Source of the DNA: an uncultured Bacilli bacterium
GTDB lineage: Bacteria; Bacillota_I; Bacilli_A; RF39; UBA660
Reading direction: 5' to 3'
Length of the DNA: 64,000 bases
NCBI GenBank assembly: GCA_934148845.1
Contig: CAKPDH010000002.1
Location: forward strand, 124,001 to 188,000
Shown: piece after piece, positions 16,501 through 25,620 of the stretch
Position numbering within the stretch: the first letter of the stretch is position 1
How the letters are laid out: every line of letters starts with the position of its first letter
The notes under the pieces: generated by a model
Database searches by the model: none
Seen by the model: only the letters and a program-made list of their open reading frames with translations
Told to the model about the DNA's origin: nothing
Position numbers and translations under genes: made by a program

Positions 16501-18069
16501 AAGATATGAACTAATATATTTTATATCTTCTATGTTATCCGCAAAAAATCTAACTTGTTTATTATTACTAAAACAATGAGGAATATCCTTATATTTTTCC
16601 CAAGTTTGTAAATGCTTTTTATTTGTCATAAAAATAATTTTTAAATCATCAAAGCTATGAAAAGCTAATAATTGTAAAAGCACATTATCTAAAAATGGAT
16701 ATGCTTCATTATCATTTCCCATAATAGCAGTAACCTTTTTATTATAAAACGAATAACTAACAGGAACATTTTGTATAAATTTTGTATCTTCTACTAATTT
16801 TTCAGCCGAATCTTTCAAATTATCATAAGCTTCCATAGTAAAATCTTCCTTACTAAAGTTAACGTTTAGCCTTAAAGGCACTCTACCAAGACCTACTCTA
16901 ATTGTTAAAAAATCTTGCTGATCAACTCTTCTTTCCCATAGCGTTCTTTTTTTTCTTAATATAATATCTTGACATTCACTTACTGTTATTAAATTTTCTT
17001 TTAATATTTGTGTTTGTTCGACAGATACATCATATATTTCTTTTTTCTTTTTTTCTAAATATTGTGCATATTTTTTTTGTCTTTGTGCTTCATTTTTCTT
17101 TTCTAATCTTTTTTGATAACGTTTTGTTAACGTAGGCCATAATATTGAAGATAAAAGCATCGTACCTGAAGTAACTAATCCGCCTATTGAATTTGCAAGT
17201 GTTTGACTACCAGATATAATCTTAGTTATTGTATTTACAAATGTCATAACAGATACTAAAGCCATAGTAACCATAGGACCTAAAGTAAGTAAAATTGGCA
17301 TTTCTTGTTTTTCTGCTTTTTTAGGTGGTGGGGTTATATTTAAATCATATGGTTCTATAAATCGTCTAATTCTAGGTTTTTTAAAGAAATAATCATCATC
17401 ACTATATAAATCATTTTCTTTTATTAATTCGCTATCAATTATTTTTTGATTAGCTAAGAGATTTTGATTAACATCTATTAAAGTAAGCTTATTACTTAAG
17501 TTAACATTATTATTAGGATTATTTATTGAAATCATATTCTTTAATATAGTTATCTTTAAGCCTAGTATAAATATTGAATCACCATAATTTAATTTTTTAG
17601 TTGTGTAAATAAGTAGGTTATTATTTATATAACAAACAGTACCTTGTTTAATTTCAATTTGAAATATACCATTAACATTACTTAATGTAGCATATCCATC
17701 AAATATATAAGAATTATTATAATTAATATCACCACTCTGTTTACTTAATACTAATGTAGCATTACTATCTACTTTATAGTATTTCACAGTATTATCATAT
17801 ACGTTTTCAACAAAAAGAAGCAATTTCTTATCACCATATTCTATAAAATATATGTTATTAGTAATAAGTTCTGCTTTATCTACATAAGAATTATTTAATA
17901 TAATCTTTGCATCTTGATTTCCCTTTAAAACCCACTTATCATTAATAGCTTCTATATTAATTATATTATTATCATTATTTAAATCATCAGTAAGCCAAAA
18001 ACTGCCCTCAATCTTTTTTGGTAGTGTAAGTTTTTGAAGTCTTGTATCATTAAAAAGAACTACTTTCAT
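13501..18069 (-). CDS. essC: Type VII secretion ATPase EssC
   Basis: The motor of type VIIb secretion, a 1522-aa membrane ATPase. Residues 1-200 form FHA-like beta domains. Two membrane segments lie near 265-315 and are followed by a basic coiled coil. The first FtsK/SpoIIIE ATPase domain is intact: Walker A IAGTTGSGKSEF near residue 713 and Walker B HLFIISDEFAEL near 833, with AARIGRSLGVHLILATQKP after it. The second (LVYGMSGTNREM near 1058) and third (near 1336) lack the GKS residues, as is usual for EssC. EsaA, EssA and EssB are not in this window. It has its own promoter. Confidence 0.95.
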   Translation of the reverse strand: MKVVLFNDTRLQKLTLPKKIEGSFWLTDDLNNDNNIINIEAINDKWVLKGNQDAKIILNNSYVDKAELITNNIYFIEYGDKKLLLFVENVYDNTVKYYKVDSNATLVLSKQSGDINYNNSYIFDGYATLSNVNGIFQIEIKQGTVCYINNNLLIYTTKKLNYGDSIFILGLKITILKNMISINNPNNNVNLSNKLTLIDVNQNLLANQKIIDSELIKENDLYSDDDYFFKKPRIRRFIEPYDLNITPPPKKAEKQEMPILLTLGPMVTMALVSVMTFVNTITKIISGSQTLANSIGGLVTSGTMLLSSILWPTLTKRYQKRLEKKNEAQRQKKYAQYLEKKKKEIYDVSVEQTQILKENLITVSECQDIILRKKRTLWERRVDQQDFLTIRVGLGRVPLRLNVNFSKEDFTMEAYDNLKDSAEKLVEDTKFIQNVPVSYSFYNKKVTAIMGNDNEAYPFLDNVLLQLLAFHSFDDLKIIFMTNKKHLQTWEKYKDIPHCFSNNKQVRFFADNIEDIKYISSYLEQEYIKRAMQGVEAIENEDKEIKTYKPYFLIITDDYPMIRKVGIIDKILNNKENFGFSIICVENRLGKLPSECMNFISLQGNAAILSIEKENYYEQGFQKEIDYNIDIAKSVETISNIPIEFIEDLRNLPTSLGFLEMYNVGKVEQLNVLNRWRLNNPMKTLKAQVGINDEGNPIWLDLHEKYHGPHGLIAGTTGSGKSEFIITYILSMVINYSPNEVAFILIDYKGGGLAGAFENKTQGYRLPHLAGTITNLDKASLNRTLVSIDSELKRRQKVFNEVRDKLGESTIDIYKYQKFYREGKIDEPMPHLFIISDEFAELKAQQPEFMDDLISAARIGRSLGVHLILATQKPSGVVNDQIWSNTKFRVCLKVQDKADSNEMLKRPDAADIVNAGRFYLQVGNDEIFVLGQSGWAGTMYVATDQVKKKYDRSIAIVDNVGNVIKSLSETKESQVQDDNGDELSNVMRYICSLAKKENVKAKNLWMDAISENIYVEEIMKKYNVKDDIVTAIIGEYDAPSKQYQDILKLPLNEEGNTLVYGMSGTNREMFISSIIYSLCIRYQPEYINIYVIDFGSEALRVYEKFPQIGDIVYSAEKDKLLKLINLIQDEIQERKKLFADYNGEYKLYCKNSGKIVPLKLIIINNYDSFKESYSILEDTLIKLTREGERYGILFMISATNSHSIYSKIERNFHHTFVLDMPDKSDYVDILGKIGNVYPAQFDGRGLYRGGEEVYEFQTAQITTPDNLVEYVKNKIDIILKNCKTKALSIPVLPEELTLEMLDSSITNINKLPIGMIKRNLKIMDYNFFNDKATIVSSKDVSNCKDFLKTIIYGVRKLGNMVVLIDTEQELSELGGTVNTYADKNFEEFILKFEQFLDKEIDGKNIKVLCIIAGLEKFQGSLNDKKFNGFFKGIKTLPNLNLLFVDSSFKLKKVGFEAWYSGVTNNSNGIWIGPGFMEQTVISSNDYNNKFKEKIDKQFAWVSKNGDAELIKIVGKKVTDDEE

Positions 18070-18098
18070 AAAATCTCCTTATTATTCTATCTAAAATA

Positions 18099-18127
18099 AT
18101 TATACAAAAAAAATCTATATATTTCAA
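18099..18127 (-). promoter_or_regulatory. SigA-type promoter of essC
   Basis: -35 TTGAAA (18127-18122), a 17-nt spacer and -10 TATAAT (18104-18099), followed by AAGGAG and the essC start. The -35 box and spacer lie inside the ffh terminator hairpin and T-tract. Confidence 0.7.
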
Positions 18128-18131
18128 TAGA
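18107..18131 (-). terminator. Rho-independent terminator of ffh
   Basis: On the minus strand TATCTAT and ATATAGAT form a short stem around TGAAAT, followed by eight T. It overlaps the essC promoter. Confidence 0.6.
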
Positions 18132-18138
18132 TATTTTT

Positions 18139-19443
18139 TTAAAATGGCATTTTAAAATTTCCATTTCTCATACTTTTCATCATTTTTTTCATTTGTTCAA
18201 ACTGATTTAAAAGTCTATTAATTTCTTCAACATTTCTAGCACATCCTTTAGCTATTCTCTGCTTTCTAGATGCTTTTATAACCTCTGGATGAGTTCTTTC
18301 ATATGGAGTCATCGAGAGTATTATTGCTTCTATGTGTGCCATATCTTTGGGATCAACTTTAACTTTTTTTAATTCTTTTGGAACGCCAGGAATTAACTTA
18401 ATTAAGTTTTCAAGAGGTCCTAATTTTTTTACTTGCTTAAAAGTACTTAAGAAATCTTCCAAGTCAAACTTTCCCTGTTCCATCTTCTTTGCTGTTTTCA
18501 TAGCTTCGTCTTCATCTATTACAGATTCTGCTTTTTCAATCATAGTCTTTATATCACCCATACCAAGAATACGAGTTGCCATTCTATCTGGGTAAAATTC
18601 ATCAAGGCCATCCATTTTTTCACTAACACCTATAAATTTAATTGGAATATTAGTAAGATGTCTAATAGAAAGAGCTGCTCCACCTCTAGTATCACCATCT
18701 AACTTAGTCAAAATAGCTCCTGTTAGTGGTAAAGCTTGATTAAAGCCTTCTATTACATTAACAGCATCCTGACCAACCATACTATCTAATACTAACAATA
18801 TTTCATTTGGTTTAACTGAATCATTTATACATTTTAATTCGTCCATTAACTTATCATCTATATGAAGTCTACCTGCTGTATCTATTAAAACATAATCAAA
18901 ATGTTTTTCTTTTGCATATTTAACTGCATTATTAGCTATACTTACTGGATCATTCTTACCTTCTTCATAAACTTCTATGTTAAGTTCTTTTCCTATTGTC
19001 TTTAATTGATCAATTGCAGCTGGCCTATATACATCGCAAGCAACTAATAATGGATTTTTTTTATATTTTTTTCTAAGTAATAAAGCAAGTTTACCAATAG
19101 TTGTTGTTTTACCACTACCTTGAAGTCCAACAAGCATCAAGATACTAGGATTACCATTAGTATAAATATCTGATTTTTCTCCACCTAATAAAGATATTAA
19201 CTCATCTTTTAATATTTTAACAAATTGTTCACCAGGCTTTAAACTTTTCTTAACTTCTTCACCAAGTGCTTTTTCTTTAACATTATTTATAAATTCTTTT
19301 ACTACTTTATAATTTACATCAGCCTCTAAAAGAGCAAGTCTTATTTCCCTTGTTACATCACTTATATTATCTTCAGTTATTTTTCCATAACCTTTTATTT
19401 TATTTATTGCATTTTGTAATCTGTCTCCCAAGTTTTCAAACAT
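18139..19443 (-). CDS. ffh: Signal recognition particle protein Ffh
   Basis: The SRP GTPase that binds signal peptides and delivers ribosomes to FtsY. It has an N-domain helical bundle (1-85), then the G-domain with GLQGSGKTTTIGKLA, DTAGRLH and TKLDGDTRGG, and an M-domain (300-434) that binds 4.5S RNA and is Met-rich at the end (QMKKMMKSMRNG). The 434-aa length is normal. ftsY and ylxM lie 2.5-4 kb upstream on the same strand, with two other genes between. SD is GGAG. Confidence 0.97.
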   Translation of the reverse strand: MFENLGDRLQNAINKIKGYGKITEDNISDVTREIRLALLEADVNYKVVKEFINNVKEKALGEEVKKSLKPGEQFVKILKDELISLLGGEKSDIYTNGNPSILMLVGLQGSGKTTTIGKLALLLRKKYKKNPLLVACDVYRPAAIDQLKTIGKELNIEVYEEGKNDPVSIANNAVKYAKEKHFDYVLIDTAGRLHIDDKLMDELKCINDSVKPNEILLVLDSMVGQDAVNVIEGFNQALPLTGAILTKLDGDTRGGAALSIRHLTNIPIKFIGVSEKMDGLDEFYPDRMATRILGMGDIKTMIEKAESVIDEDEAMKTAKKMEQGKFDLEDFLSTFKQVKKLGPLENLIKLIPGVPKELKKVKVDPKDMAHIEAIILSMTPYERTHPEVIKASRKQRIAKGCARNVEEINRLLNQFEQMKKMMKSMRNGNFKMPF

Positions 19444-19460
19444 TATATATCTCCTTTTAG

Positions 19461-20006
19461 TTATCTTCCTTTTATTACTGTATCTTCTAACCCCTTACTT
19501 GTATCTACATCACATTTGTTATTTAAAAAGCACTCCATACAACTTATAATATTATTTGTAGTAGTTGCATCAGCAACAATACTTATTACAAACTTTACTA
19601 TAACAAATATAAAGAATATAAGTGCTGCCATAATTATTCTCTTTATAAACATTTGTTGACTCTTTTTCATTTCATCATCTTTTTGAGATGAAAGTGCTTT
19701 TATAAAATCCATACTACCAACTATTACTAATACTACTGGTATACATATTTGTACTATTGTTACTATAAGTGATGTTATTTCAGGAACTTTTTTAGGCATA
19801 CCTGATATATTACCACATTTAACTCTATTTACATATTTACTATTTGTTACACATACTCCATCTTTAAATTGACAAGAATATCCACATCTACCACATGCAT
19901 ATAAATCGTTCTTACCACAATCAGTACAACTATCTGCTAAAACTGGAGTAGCTATTAATAATATTAAAAACAATCCTATTATTAAAAAAATATTTTTCTT
20001 TTTCAT
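19461..20006 (-). CDS. T4SS-pilin-like small membrane protein with Cys-rich ectodomain
   Basis: A 181-aa protein: signal peptide (1-24, ending VLADS), a Cys-rich segment with CxxC pairs (CTDCGKND, CGRCGYSC) to about residue 66, then two membrane helices (about 79-100 and 113-140) joined by a short polar loop (SSQKDDEMKKSQQ), and a tail with three Cys. The two-helix hairpin resembles the VirB2/TrbC-like T4SS_pilin family. No other secretion gene adjoins it. It begins 102 nt after the herA-like gene. Function not established. Confidence 0.5.
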   Translation of the reverse strand: MKKKNIFLIIGLFLILLIATPVLADSCTDCGKNDLYACGRCGYSCQFKDGVCVTNSKYVNRVKCGNISGMPKKVPEITSLIVTIVQICIPVVLVIVGSMDFIKALSSQKDDEMKKSQQMFIKRIIMAALIFFIFVIVKFVISIVADATTTNNIISCMECFLNNKCDVDTSKGLEDTVIKGR

Positions 20007-20090
20007 CTTTAATTCCTCTTTCTATTATAAGATATATACATACAAATTAATTATAAATTTTAATATGTAAAAAGTCAAGCAATTTAAAAA

Positions 20091-20110
20091 TAGAAACCCA
20101 TTGGTTTCTA
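20091..20110 (-). terminator. Terminator of the herA-like gene
   Basis: TAGAAACC (20091-20098) pairs with GGTTTCTA (20103-20110), with a short T-rich run on the minus strand. The stem overlaps the stop codon. Confidence 0.6.
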
Positions 20111-21862
20111 TCTTCCCTGCCATACACTTACAACATTTACATTACTTGAATGAGGCGCTGGATTTGGAAGTGGCATCTTAATTATCATTGGAACTTTAAA
20201 AGCAGATCCGAATGCTACACACATACCTGGCTGTAAACTTTTTTGCTTTTCCATTATTTCTGCACTCATATTAGGAAGCATCTTTTTAATGTACTCTAAA
20301 TCTCTTGGGTGTGTCATTTTAAATATTAAAAAATTACTTAATTGCGATATAACAGTTTCAGAAAGTTCTACTGGTCTTTGTGAAATTAAATTTAAAATAA
20401 GCCCAAATTTTCTTCCTTCCTTTGCAATTCTCTCAAATATATTATATCCAAGTAAAAAGTTATCAGAATCATTTTGAACATATCTATGTGATTCCTCTAA
20501 TAATAAATGAAATGGTATTGATCCTCTGATTTGTAAATGTTTTGTAAAGTAAAATAACATTTTTGAATATATTTTTACAATAGTTTTTGCTAATCTATCA
20601 TCAATATCTTCTAAGTTGAAGTTTATTATTTGACACTTTTTATTATTTTTAGCAACTAGACTTGACATATATCCATTTAGATCAACATAATTTGGATAAT
20701 TAAAGAAATCCTTATTTTCACTAATTGCAATAGAATGAAGTCTAACTTTTAGCGTTATAGCTTCATCATATAATTTATCATTTCTTAAAAATCCATCACT
20801 AATTAATGTAAAATCAAGTGCCTTTTGTAATTCATCTAGTCCAAAAGCATGATCATTTAAAGCTTCAAAATTATCAAGTTCTTCATGAATAAAGCTAGTT
20901 ATATATTGAGTAATTAAAACACTCTCTACAAAATCACCGCTTCTATCAATTAAAAAGCACTCTCTAAATTTTCTAACATATCCAATTCCTTGTATTGGAG
21001 CTTCTAAATTAAATTGTTCTGTCTGACACCCCGATACAATTGTAAATATATCATTTCTTTTACTTGCAGATGTTTGATTAGTATATAAAACATCCAGTAT
21101 TGCTTTAGCAATTAAATGATTTTTATATTTAACTGCTTCTTCAGTATTCAATGATATTATTCTAGCTAACTTTATCATTTTTTCTATTATTTGAAGTTGT
21201 GAATGTTTTTCAGCATTTAATAACAAGGCAAAATCATCTATATCAAGTAACCATAATGGAATTCTTAATAATTCTCCATTACTATCTTGCTTATTAGTAG
21301 TATAGTATTTAAACTGATAATTAGGATCAATTTCACCTAAGCGTTCAAAAGCATTATGATATTCTCCATATGCATCAAATATTATATAATTTGCCCTATA
21401 AGGTTTAAATACTGGATTATAAAATAAACTTTGTATAAAACTTGCAGTACCATAAGATTTACCACTACCAGTATTACCAAATATTGCCATATGATTACTA
21501 CATAATGTATTTATATCAACATAAATAGGTTGATCATTATAAAGTGGACTTGTTCCAATTTTAAAAGCACCTTCACTATCACTTCCTACAATAAGTTTTA
21601 ATTCTTCTTCTGTAATTAATCTTATTTTAGCATTTAAAGTAGGCTTTCTAAGAACGCCTCCAACAAATCTTCCATCAGTTATTTCTCCTAAAAAATTAAC
21701 CTTTATTATAGAATCAGATACATCTTCAACTTCTCCAAGTACTTTACGAACTCCATCTTCAAAAATAACATGCATATTCATTAAATCCATATTTATAGGA
21801 GTTCCACTTGGTATACTAATATGCGCTATACTATCACTTATATAAATAATTTTTCCAAACAT
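20108..21862 (-). CDS. HerA-like DUF87 ATPase
   Basis: A 584-aa hexameric-type ATPase of the HerA/FtsK superfamily. An N-terminal beta-barrel (HAS domain, 1-95) is followed by Walker A AIFGNTGSGKSYGT (near residue 133), a helical insertion (200-390) and Walker B FHLLLEESHRYV (near 456), then the arginine-finger region GRKFGLILNLISQRPVELSE. HerA proteins are DNA translocases, often paired with NurA in DNA end resection; no NurA is seen here. It lies 4 nt after ylxM. Cytosolic; in vivo role unknown. Confidence 0.85.
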   Translation of the reverse strand: MFGKIIYISDSIAHISIPSGTPINMDLMNMHVIFEDGVRKVLGEVEDVSDSIIKVNFLGEITDGRFVGGVLRKPTLNAKIRLITEEELKLIVGSDSEGAFKIGTSPLYNDQPIYVDINTLCSNHMAIFGNTGSGKSYGTASFIQSLFYNPVFKPYRANYIIFDAYGEYHNAFERLGEIDPNYQFKYYTTNKQDSNGELLRIPLWLLDIDDFALLLNAEKHSQLQIIEKMIKLARIISLNTEEAVKYKNHLIAKAILDVLYTNQTSASKRNDIFTIVSGCQTEQFNLEAPIQGIGYVRKFRECFLIDRSGDFVESVLITQYITSFIHEELDNFEALNDHAFGLDELQKALDFTLISDGFLRNDKLYDEAITLKVRLHSIAISENKDFFNYPNYVDLNGYMSSLVAKNNKKCQIINFNLEDIDDRLAKTIVKIYSKMLFYFTKHLQIRGSIPFHLLLEESHRYVQNDSDNFLLGYNIFERIAKEGRKFGLILNLISQRPVELSETVISQLSNFLIFKMTHPRDLEYIKKMLPNMSAEIMEKQKSLQPGMCVAFGSAFKVPMIIKMPLPNPAPHSSNVNVVSVWQGR

Positions 21863-21866
21863 TCTA

Positions 21867-22148
21867 TCACACCAACTCTTCTATTTCTTTTTTTATATTA
21901 CTATCTACATCATCTAAAATTTTAAGTATTTTTTTTCTATTTTGATTTAATTTTAACTTTTCTTCATAATATTCAAGCTTTTTAATTATTTCTTTTAAAT
22001 TTTTATGAACAGCATTTCTACTTACTTTATTATTATAAGCTATTTCTTGAAGTGTTAGATTATTAAAATAATAATCCATAAAATATTGTTGTTGTCTTTC
22101 TGTGAAAAGGCATCCATAATAGTCAAATAATTCTACATATTCAATCAT
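21867..22148 (-). CDS. ylxM: YlxM/p13-family SRP-associated HTH protein
   Basis: A 93-aa protein of the UPF0122 family with MIEYVELFDYYGCLFTERQQ, then a sigma-region-4-like HTH NLTLQEIAYNNKVSRNAVHK and a basic helical tail. YlxM genes accompany ffh and ftsY in Bacillota and bind SRP components. The start is the ATG at 22148, which overlaps the preceding stop as TAATG; an upstream in-frame extension would be membrane-like and lacks an SD. Confidence 0.85.
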   Translation of the reverse strand: MIEYVELFDYYGCLFTERQQQYFMDYYFNNLTLQEIAYNNKVSRNAVHKNLKEIIKKLEYYEEKLKLNQNRKKILKILDDVDSNIKKEIEELV

Positions 22149-22420
22149 TAAAACATATACTCCACAATAGTTGTTATAGCAACAAATAAACCTACTATAA
22201 AATATATCCAAGTCATATATTTTTTCTTATAAAATGTTTTATTATTATAAGACATAGTAAACATTAACATAGCAATAACTGAATAAAGTGCTGGAGTAAA
22301 TGCTTCACTAATAATACTTATTATTAAGAAAATAAGCAAAATTTCTGTAAGTATTGCTTGTACTAATAAACCTACCTCTTTACTACTATATTCTTTTAAA
22401 TTAACAATTTTTGTATGCAT
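22148..22420 (-). CDS. Small membrane protein between ftsY and ylxM
   Basis: A 90-aa protein with three hydrophobic segments (about 18-40, 42-57 and 68-88), a polar N-terminus and a basic loop NNKTFYKKKY. It overlaps the ylxM start by one base and begins 7 nt after ftsY, so it belongs to the ftsY transcript. The family is not recognised; a membrane role in the SRP pathway is only suggested by position. Confidence 0.6.
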   Translation of the reverse strand: MHTKIVNLKEYSSKEVGLLVQAILTEILLIFLIISIISEAFTPALYSVIAMLMFTMSYNNKTFYKKKYMTWIYFIVGLFVAITTIVEYMF

Positions 22421-22427
22421 AAAAACC

Positions 22428-23399
22428 TCACATATCCTTAAATAAACCGTATATATATTTTTCTATATCAAATACGCTAAAATCTTTTTCTGTTTCGCCA
22501 AGTCCAACATATTTTACTGGAATGTTTACAGCTTCTTTTATTGCTAAAACAATACCACCTTTTGCTGTACCATCAAGTTTTGTTAAAACGATACCTGTAA
22601 TATTAGTAATTTCTTTAAAACTTTTAGCTTGACTTATACCATTTTGACCTGTTGTAGCGTCAATTACAAGCAAAGTCTCATGTGGCGCTCCACTAATAAG
22701 CTTTCCAATTACTTTATTAATTTTATCAAGCTCATTCATCAAATTTACTTTGTTTTGAAGTCTACCTGCTGTATCTATTAAAACAACATCATATTCTTCT
22801 TTTATTGCAAGATTAACGCCATCGTAAACTACACTTGCAGGATCACTACCATTACCACATACAACCTTAGAATTAGTTCTATCTCCCCATTCTTTTAACT
22901 GTTCGGTAGCACCAGCTCTAAATGTATCTCCAGCAACAAGTAAAACTTTTTTACCTTCCTCTTTTAATTTATAAGCAAGTTTTCCAATAGTTGTTGTTTT
23001 ACCTACTCCATTTACTCCAACAAAAAGTATTACAGTAGGTCCATTTTGATTATAATTAATTTTATTTACTACAATTTCATTATTAACATATATTATAAAC
23101 ATTTCATCAATGATTATTTCCTTTAAATCATCACTATCTACAATATTTTCATGTTTAACACGATATTTTAATTTATCAATAAATTCCATTACCGTGTTGA
23201 CTCCTATATCTGCCATTATTAATATTTCTTCTAGTTCATCAAAATATTCTTTACTTACTTTTTTATATTTTCTATTTAAAAGTCCTATCTTATTAGTAAA
23301 TTCTTTTCTCGTTTTTGATAGTCCTTTATCATAAGTTTCTATTTCTTCTTTTGTACTTTTAGTAAATATATTCTTAAATTTATCAAAAAGTCCCATCAT
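22428..23399 (-). CDS. ftsY: SRP receptor FtsY
   Basis: The membrane-associated GTPase that receives SRP-ribosome complexes. A short charged A-region is followed by the N-domain (20-110) and the G-domain with FVGVNGVGKTTTIGKLA, DTFRAGA, DTAGRLQNK and TKLDGTAKGG. At 323 aa it is the short form typical of Gram-positives. SD GGAGG precedes two adjacent ATG codons; the second has the better spacing. It heads a tight group with the small membrane gene, ylxM and the herA-like gene. Confidence 0.97.
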   Translation of the reverse strand: MMGLFDKFKNIFTKSTKEEIETYDKGLSKTRKEFTNKIGLLNRKYKKVSKEYFDELEEILIMADIGVNTVMEFIDKLKYRVKHENIVDSDDLKEIIIDEMFIIYVNNEIVVNKINYNQNGPTVILFVGVNGVGKTTTIGKLAYKLKEEGKKVLLVAGDTFRAGATEQLKEWGDRTNSKVVCGNGSDPASVVYDGVNLAIKEEYDVVLIDTAGRLQNKVNLMNELDKINKVIGKLISGAPHETLLVIDATTGQNGISQAKSFKEITNITGIVLTKLDGTAKGGIVLAIKEAVNIPVKYVGLGETEKDFSVFDIEKYIYGLFKDM

Positions 23400-23442
23400 T
23401 AAACCTCCCTTATATTTACATACTAATTTTACTATAATTTAT

Positions 23443-23473
23443 AAAAAAAAGAAATATCAAATGTAATATTTCT
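23443..23473 (-). terminator. Rho-independent terminator of rnr
   Basis: GAAATAT and ATATTTC (23451-23472) form the stem with an 8-nt loop, followed by eight T on the minus strand. Confidence 0.7.
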
Positions 23474-23482
23474 TATATTATT

Positions 23483-25558
23483 CTATTTTTTTAATACTTT
23501 TTCTTTATTATAATCTATATTATTTTCTAAAGAACAATAAATTTTATTTAATTCTCTTGATACTTCTTTTATCTTAATATTTATTTTACTACCAAGTGTA
23601 TAAGACACTCCCATACCTTTATATGAACGTTTCAAAGGATTATATGTTAAATTTTGTCCTTTAATCTCTTCTATAGGTACTGATATACTTATATTATTTA
23701 CAATAACAATAATCTCTACTGGTGATATTTCTGATATTACTCCTTCAAATACTTCTCCTATATGATTACTCATATATTTTACCATTTCTATTCTTTTAAT
23801 TTCATTTTCTGCTAGTTCAGATTGTCTTTCTTTATATGAAGCATGATTTGCTGCTTTAATTAATTTTTCTTCTAAAGAATCATAGTCAATTAAACTTAGA
23901 TCACTTTCATATAAATCTAGCAACATATGAACTATTAAATCTGGAAGTCTTCTGATTGGTGATGTAAAATGTGTATAATTATTAAGTCCTAAAGCAAAAT
24001 GACCTATATTATCTATTTGATAACGAGCTTTTGGAACACTTCTTAATAATAATTGTGATAATATAGGAAATTCTTCTTTTCCTGATAATTTTCTTAATAC
24101 TTGTTGTAACACTTGTTGATTATCTAAATCATTTATGATTCTTATTCTATGTCCTAATTGATTTAACATATGAATTGTATTTTCAAGTTTTATTTCATCT
24201 GGTCTTTCATGAACCCTATATATAAATGGTAAACTCATATAATTAATATGAGTTGCAACAACCTCATTTGCAAGAACCATAAACTGTTCTATTAAATTTT
24301 CAGATATGCCTTGTTCAACTCTTTTAAATTCAACTGGATTGCCATCTTCTTCTATAACTTTAATATCATTAGAAGCAAACTCTAAATATCCTTCATTTAT
24401 TCTTCTTTTTGTAAGAATCAAACTTAATAAATGCATTTTATTTAATGTACTTTGATGTTCTATGTAATCAGGTATTATTTCCCCATCAAAAATTTTATTA
24501 ACATCTTCATAAGTCATTTTCATTTTTGATTTAATAACCGTTTTTTCTATTTTATAATCAACTATATTTCCACTTTTGTCAAGTTCAATAAACACACTTC
24601 TTGTAAGTCTCGAAACACCAGGATTTAATGAACAAATACCATTAGATATACTTCTATGTAACATAGGTATTACCGAATCAATTAAATATAAGCTTGTTCC
24701 CCTACTATAAGCTTCATTATATATTTCTTTACAATCCTTTAAATAATGTGCTACATCAGCTATATGTACACCTAATAAATAATTACCATTATCAAGCATT
24801 TCTAATGATACTGCATCATCCATATCTTTTGTAGTAGATGAGTCTATTGTAAATATTTCTTTATCCCTTAAATCTACTCTTCCTATTAAGTCACTTTCAT
24901 CTACTTCCATTTTAACTTTTGATAATTCTAGTAAATACTTATCACTATAAACAGTACTAAAGCCATGATTATTTGCAACACTTATTTGTTCTATATTAGG
25001 ATCACTTTTATTACCTATCTTTGATATAACTGATCCTTTTACAACATCTAAAAAGCCTTCATTAGTTATTTTAAATGATACAATGTCACCATCTATATAA
25101 TTTAAAAGTTCTTCTTCGTTTACACTAATTCTAATATTTGTTGATGTGTTAAATGGAACTAAAGTAGCTTTTTTATTATTTTTTACAACCTCACATACAA
25201 TTACATCATTTTTTCTTAAAAGCACTTTTAATACAACCGCATTCTCTAAAATAAAGTCTGGCTTGTAGACAACTAGATCATAATCTCTTGCAGTAGAAAG
25301 ATCTTCTTTCTTAATATAATATTTTCTTCCATTTAATAAAACATATCTATTTCCTTTATGACTACATAAAACTTCACCTACAAATAAATCATTTGGAAAT
25401 AATACATATTTTCCATTAGAATTACAAAAAATTTTCTTTTCTAATTCTAATTTTTTAAGTAAATTATCTATATTTTCTTTTTCTAATATTTTTAATATAC
25501 TACTTTTGCTTACACCCTTTTTATACTTACTAATTATATTTAGTAATATTTCTTCCAT
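23483..25558 (-). CDS. rnr: Ribonuclease R
   Basis: A processive 3'-5' exoribonuclease for structured RNA and rRNA quality control. It has an N-terminal helix-turn-helix-like domain (1-50), two cold-shock OB domains (50-215), the RNB catalytic core starting at FTIDSSTTKDMDDAVSLEML with the metal-binding Asp cluster and HFTSPIRRLPDL near 485-500, and a C-terminal S1 domain (615-680). The 691-aa length is normal for Gram-positive RNase R. In Bacilli it often lies near smpB, which is not seen here. Confidence 0.95.
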   Translation of the reverse strand: MEEILLNIISKYKKGVSKSSILKILEKENIDNLLKKLELEKKIFCNSNGKYVLFPNDLFVGEVLCSHKGNRYVLLNGRKYYIKKEDLSTARDYDLVVYKPDFILENAVVLKVLLRKNDVIVCEVVKNNKKATLVPFNTSTNIRISVNEEELLNYIDGDIVSFKITNEGFLDVVKGSVISKIGNKSDPNIEQISVANNHGFSTVYSDKYLLELSKVKMEVDESDLIGRVDLRDKEIFTIDSSTTKDMDDAVSLEMLDNGNYLLGVHIADVAHYLKDCKEIYNEAYSRGTSLYLIDSVIPMLHRSISNGICSLNPGVSRLTRSVFIELDKSGNIVDYKIEKTVIKSKMKMTYEDVNKIFDGEIIPDYIEHQSTLNKMHLLSLILTKRRINEGYLEFASNDIKVIEEDGNPVEFKRVEQGISENLIEQFMVLANEVVATHINYMSLPFIYRVHERPDEIKLENTIHMLNQLGHRIRIINDLDNQQVLQQVLRKLSGKEEFPILSQLLLRSVPKARYQIDNIGHFALGLNNYTHFTSPIRRLPDLIVHMLLDLYESDLSLIDYDSLEEKLIKAANHASYKERQSELAENEIKRIEMVKYMSNHIGEVFEGVISEISPVEIIVIVNNISISVPIEEIKGQNLTYNPLKRSYKGMGVSYTLGSKINIKIKEVSRELNKIYCSLENNIDYNKEKVLKK

Positions 25559-25620
25559 ACACCCTCCTATAAATAGGATAATCTAAACTTATAGATTTGT
25601 AAATAGATATTTAGTAAATT

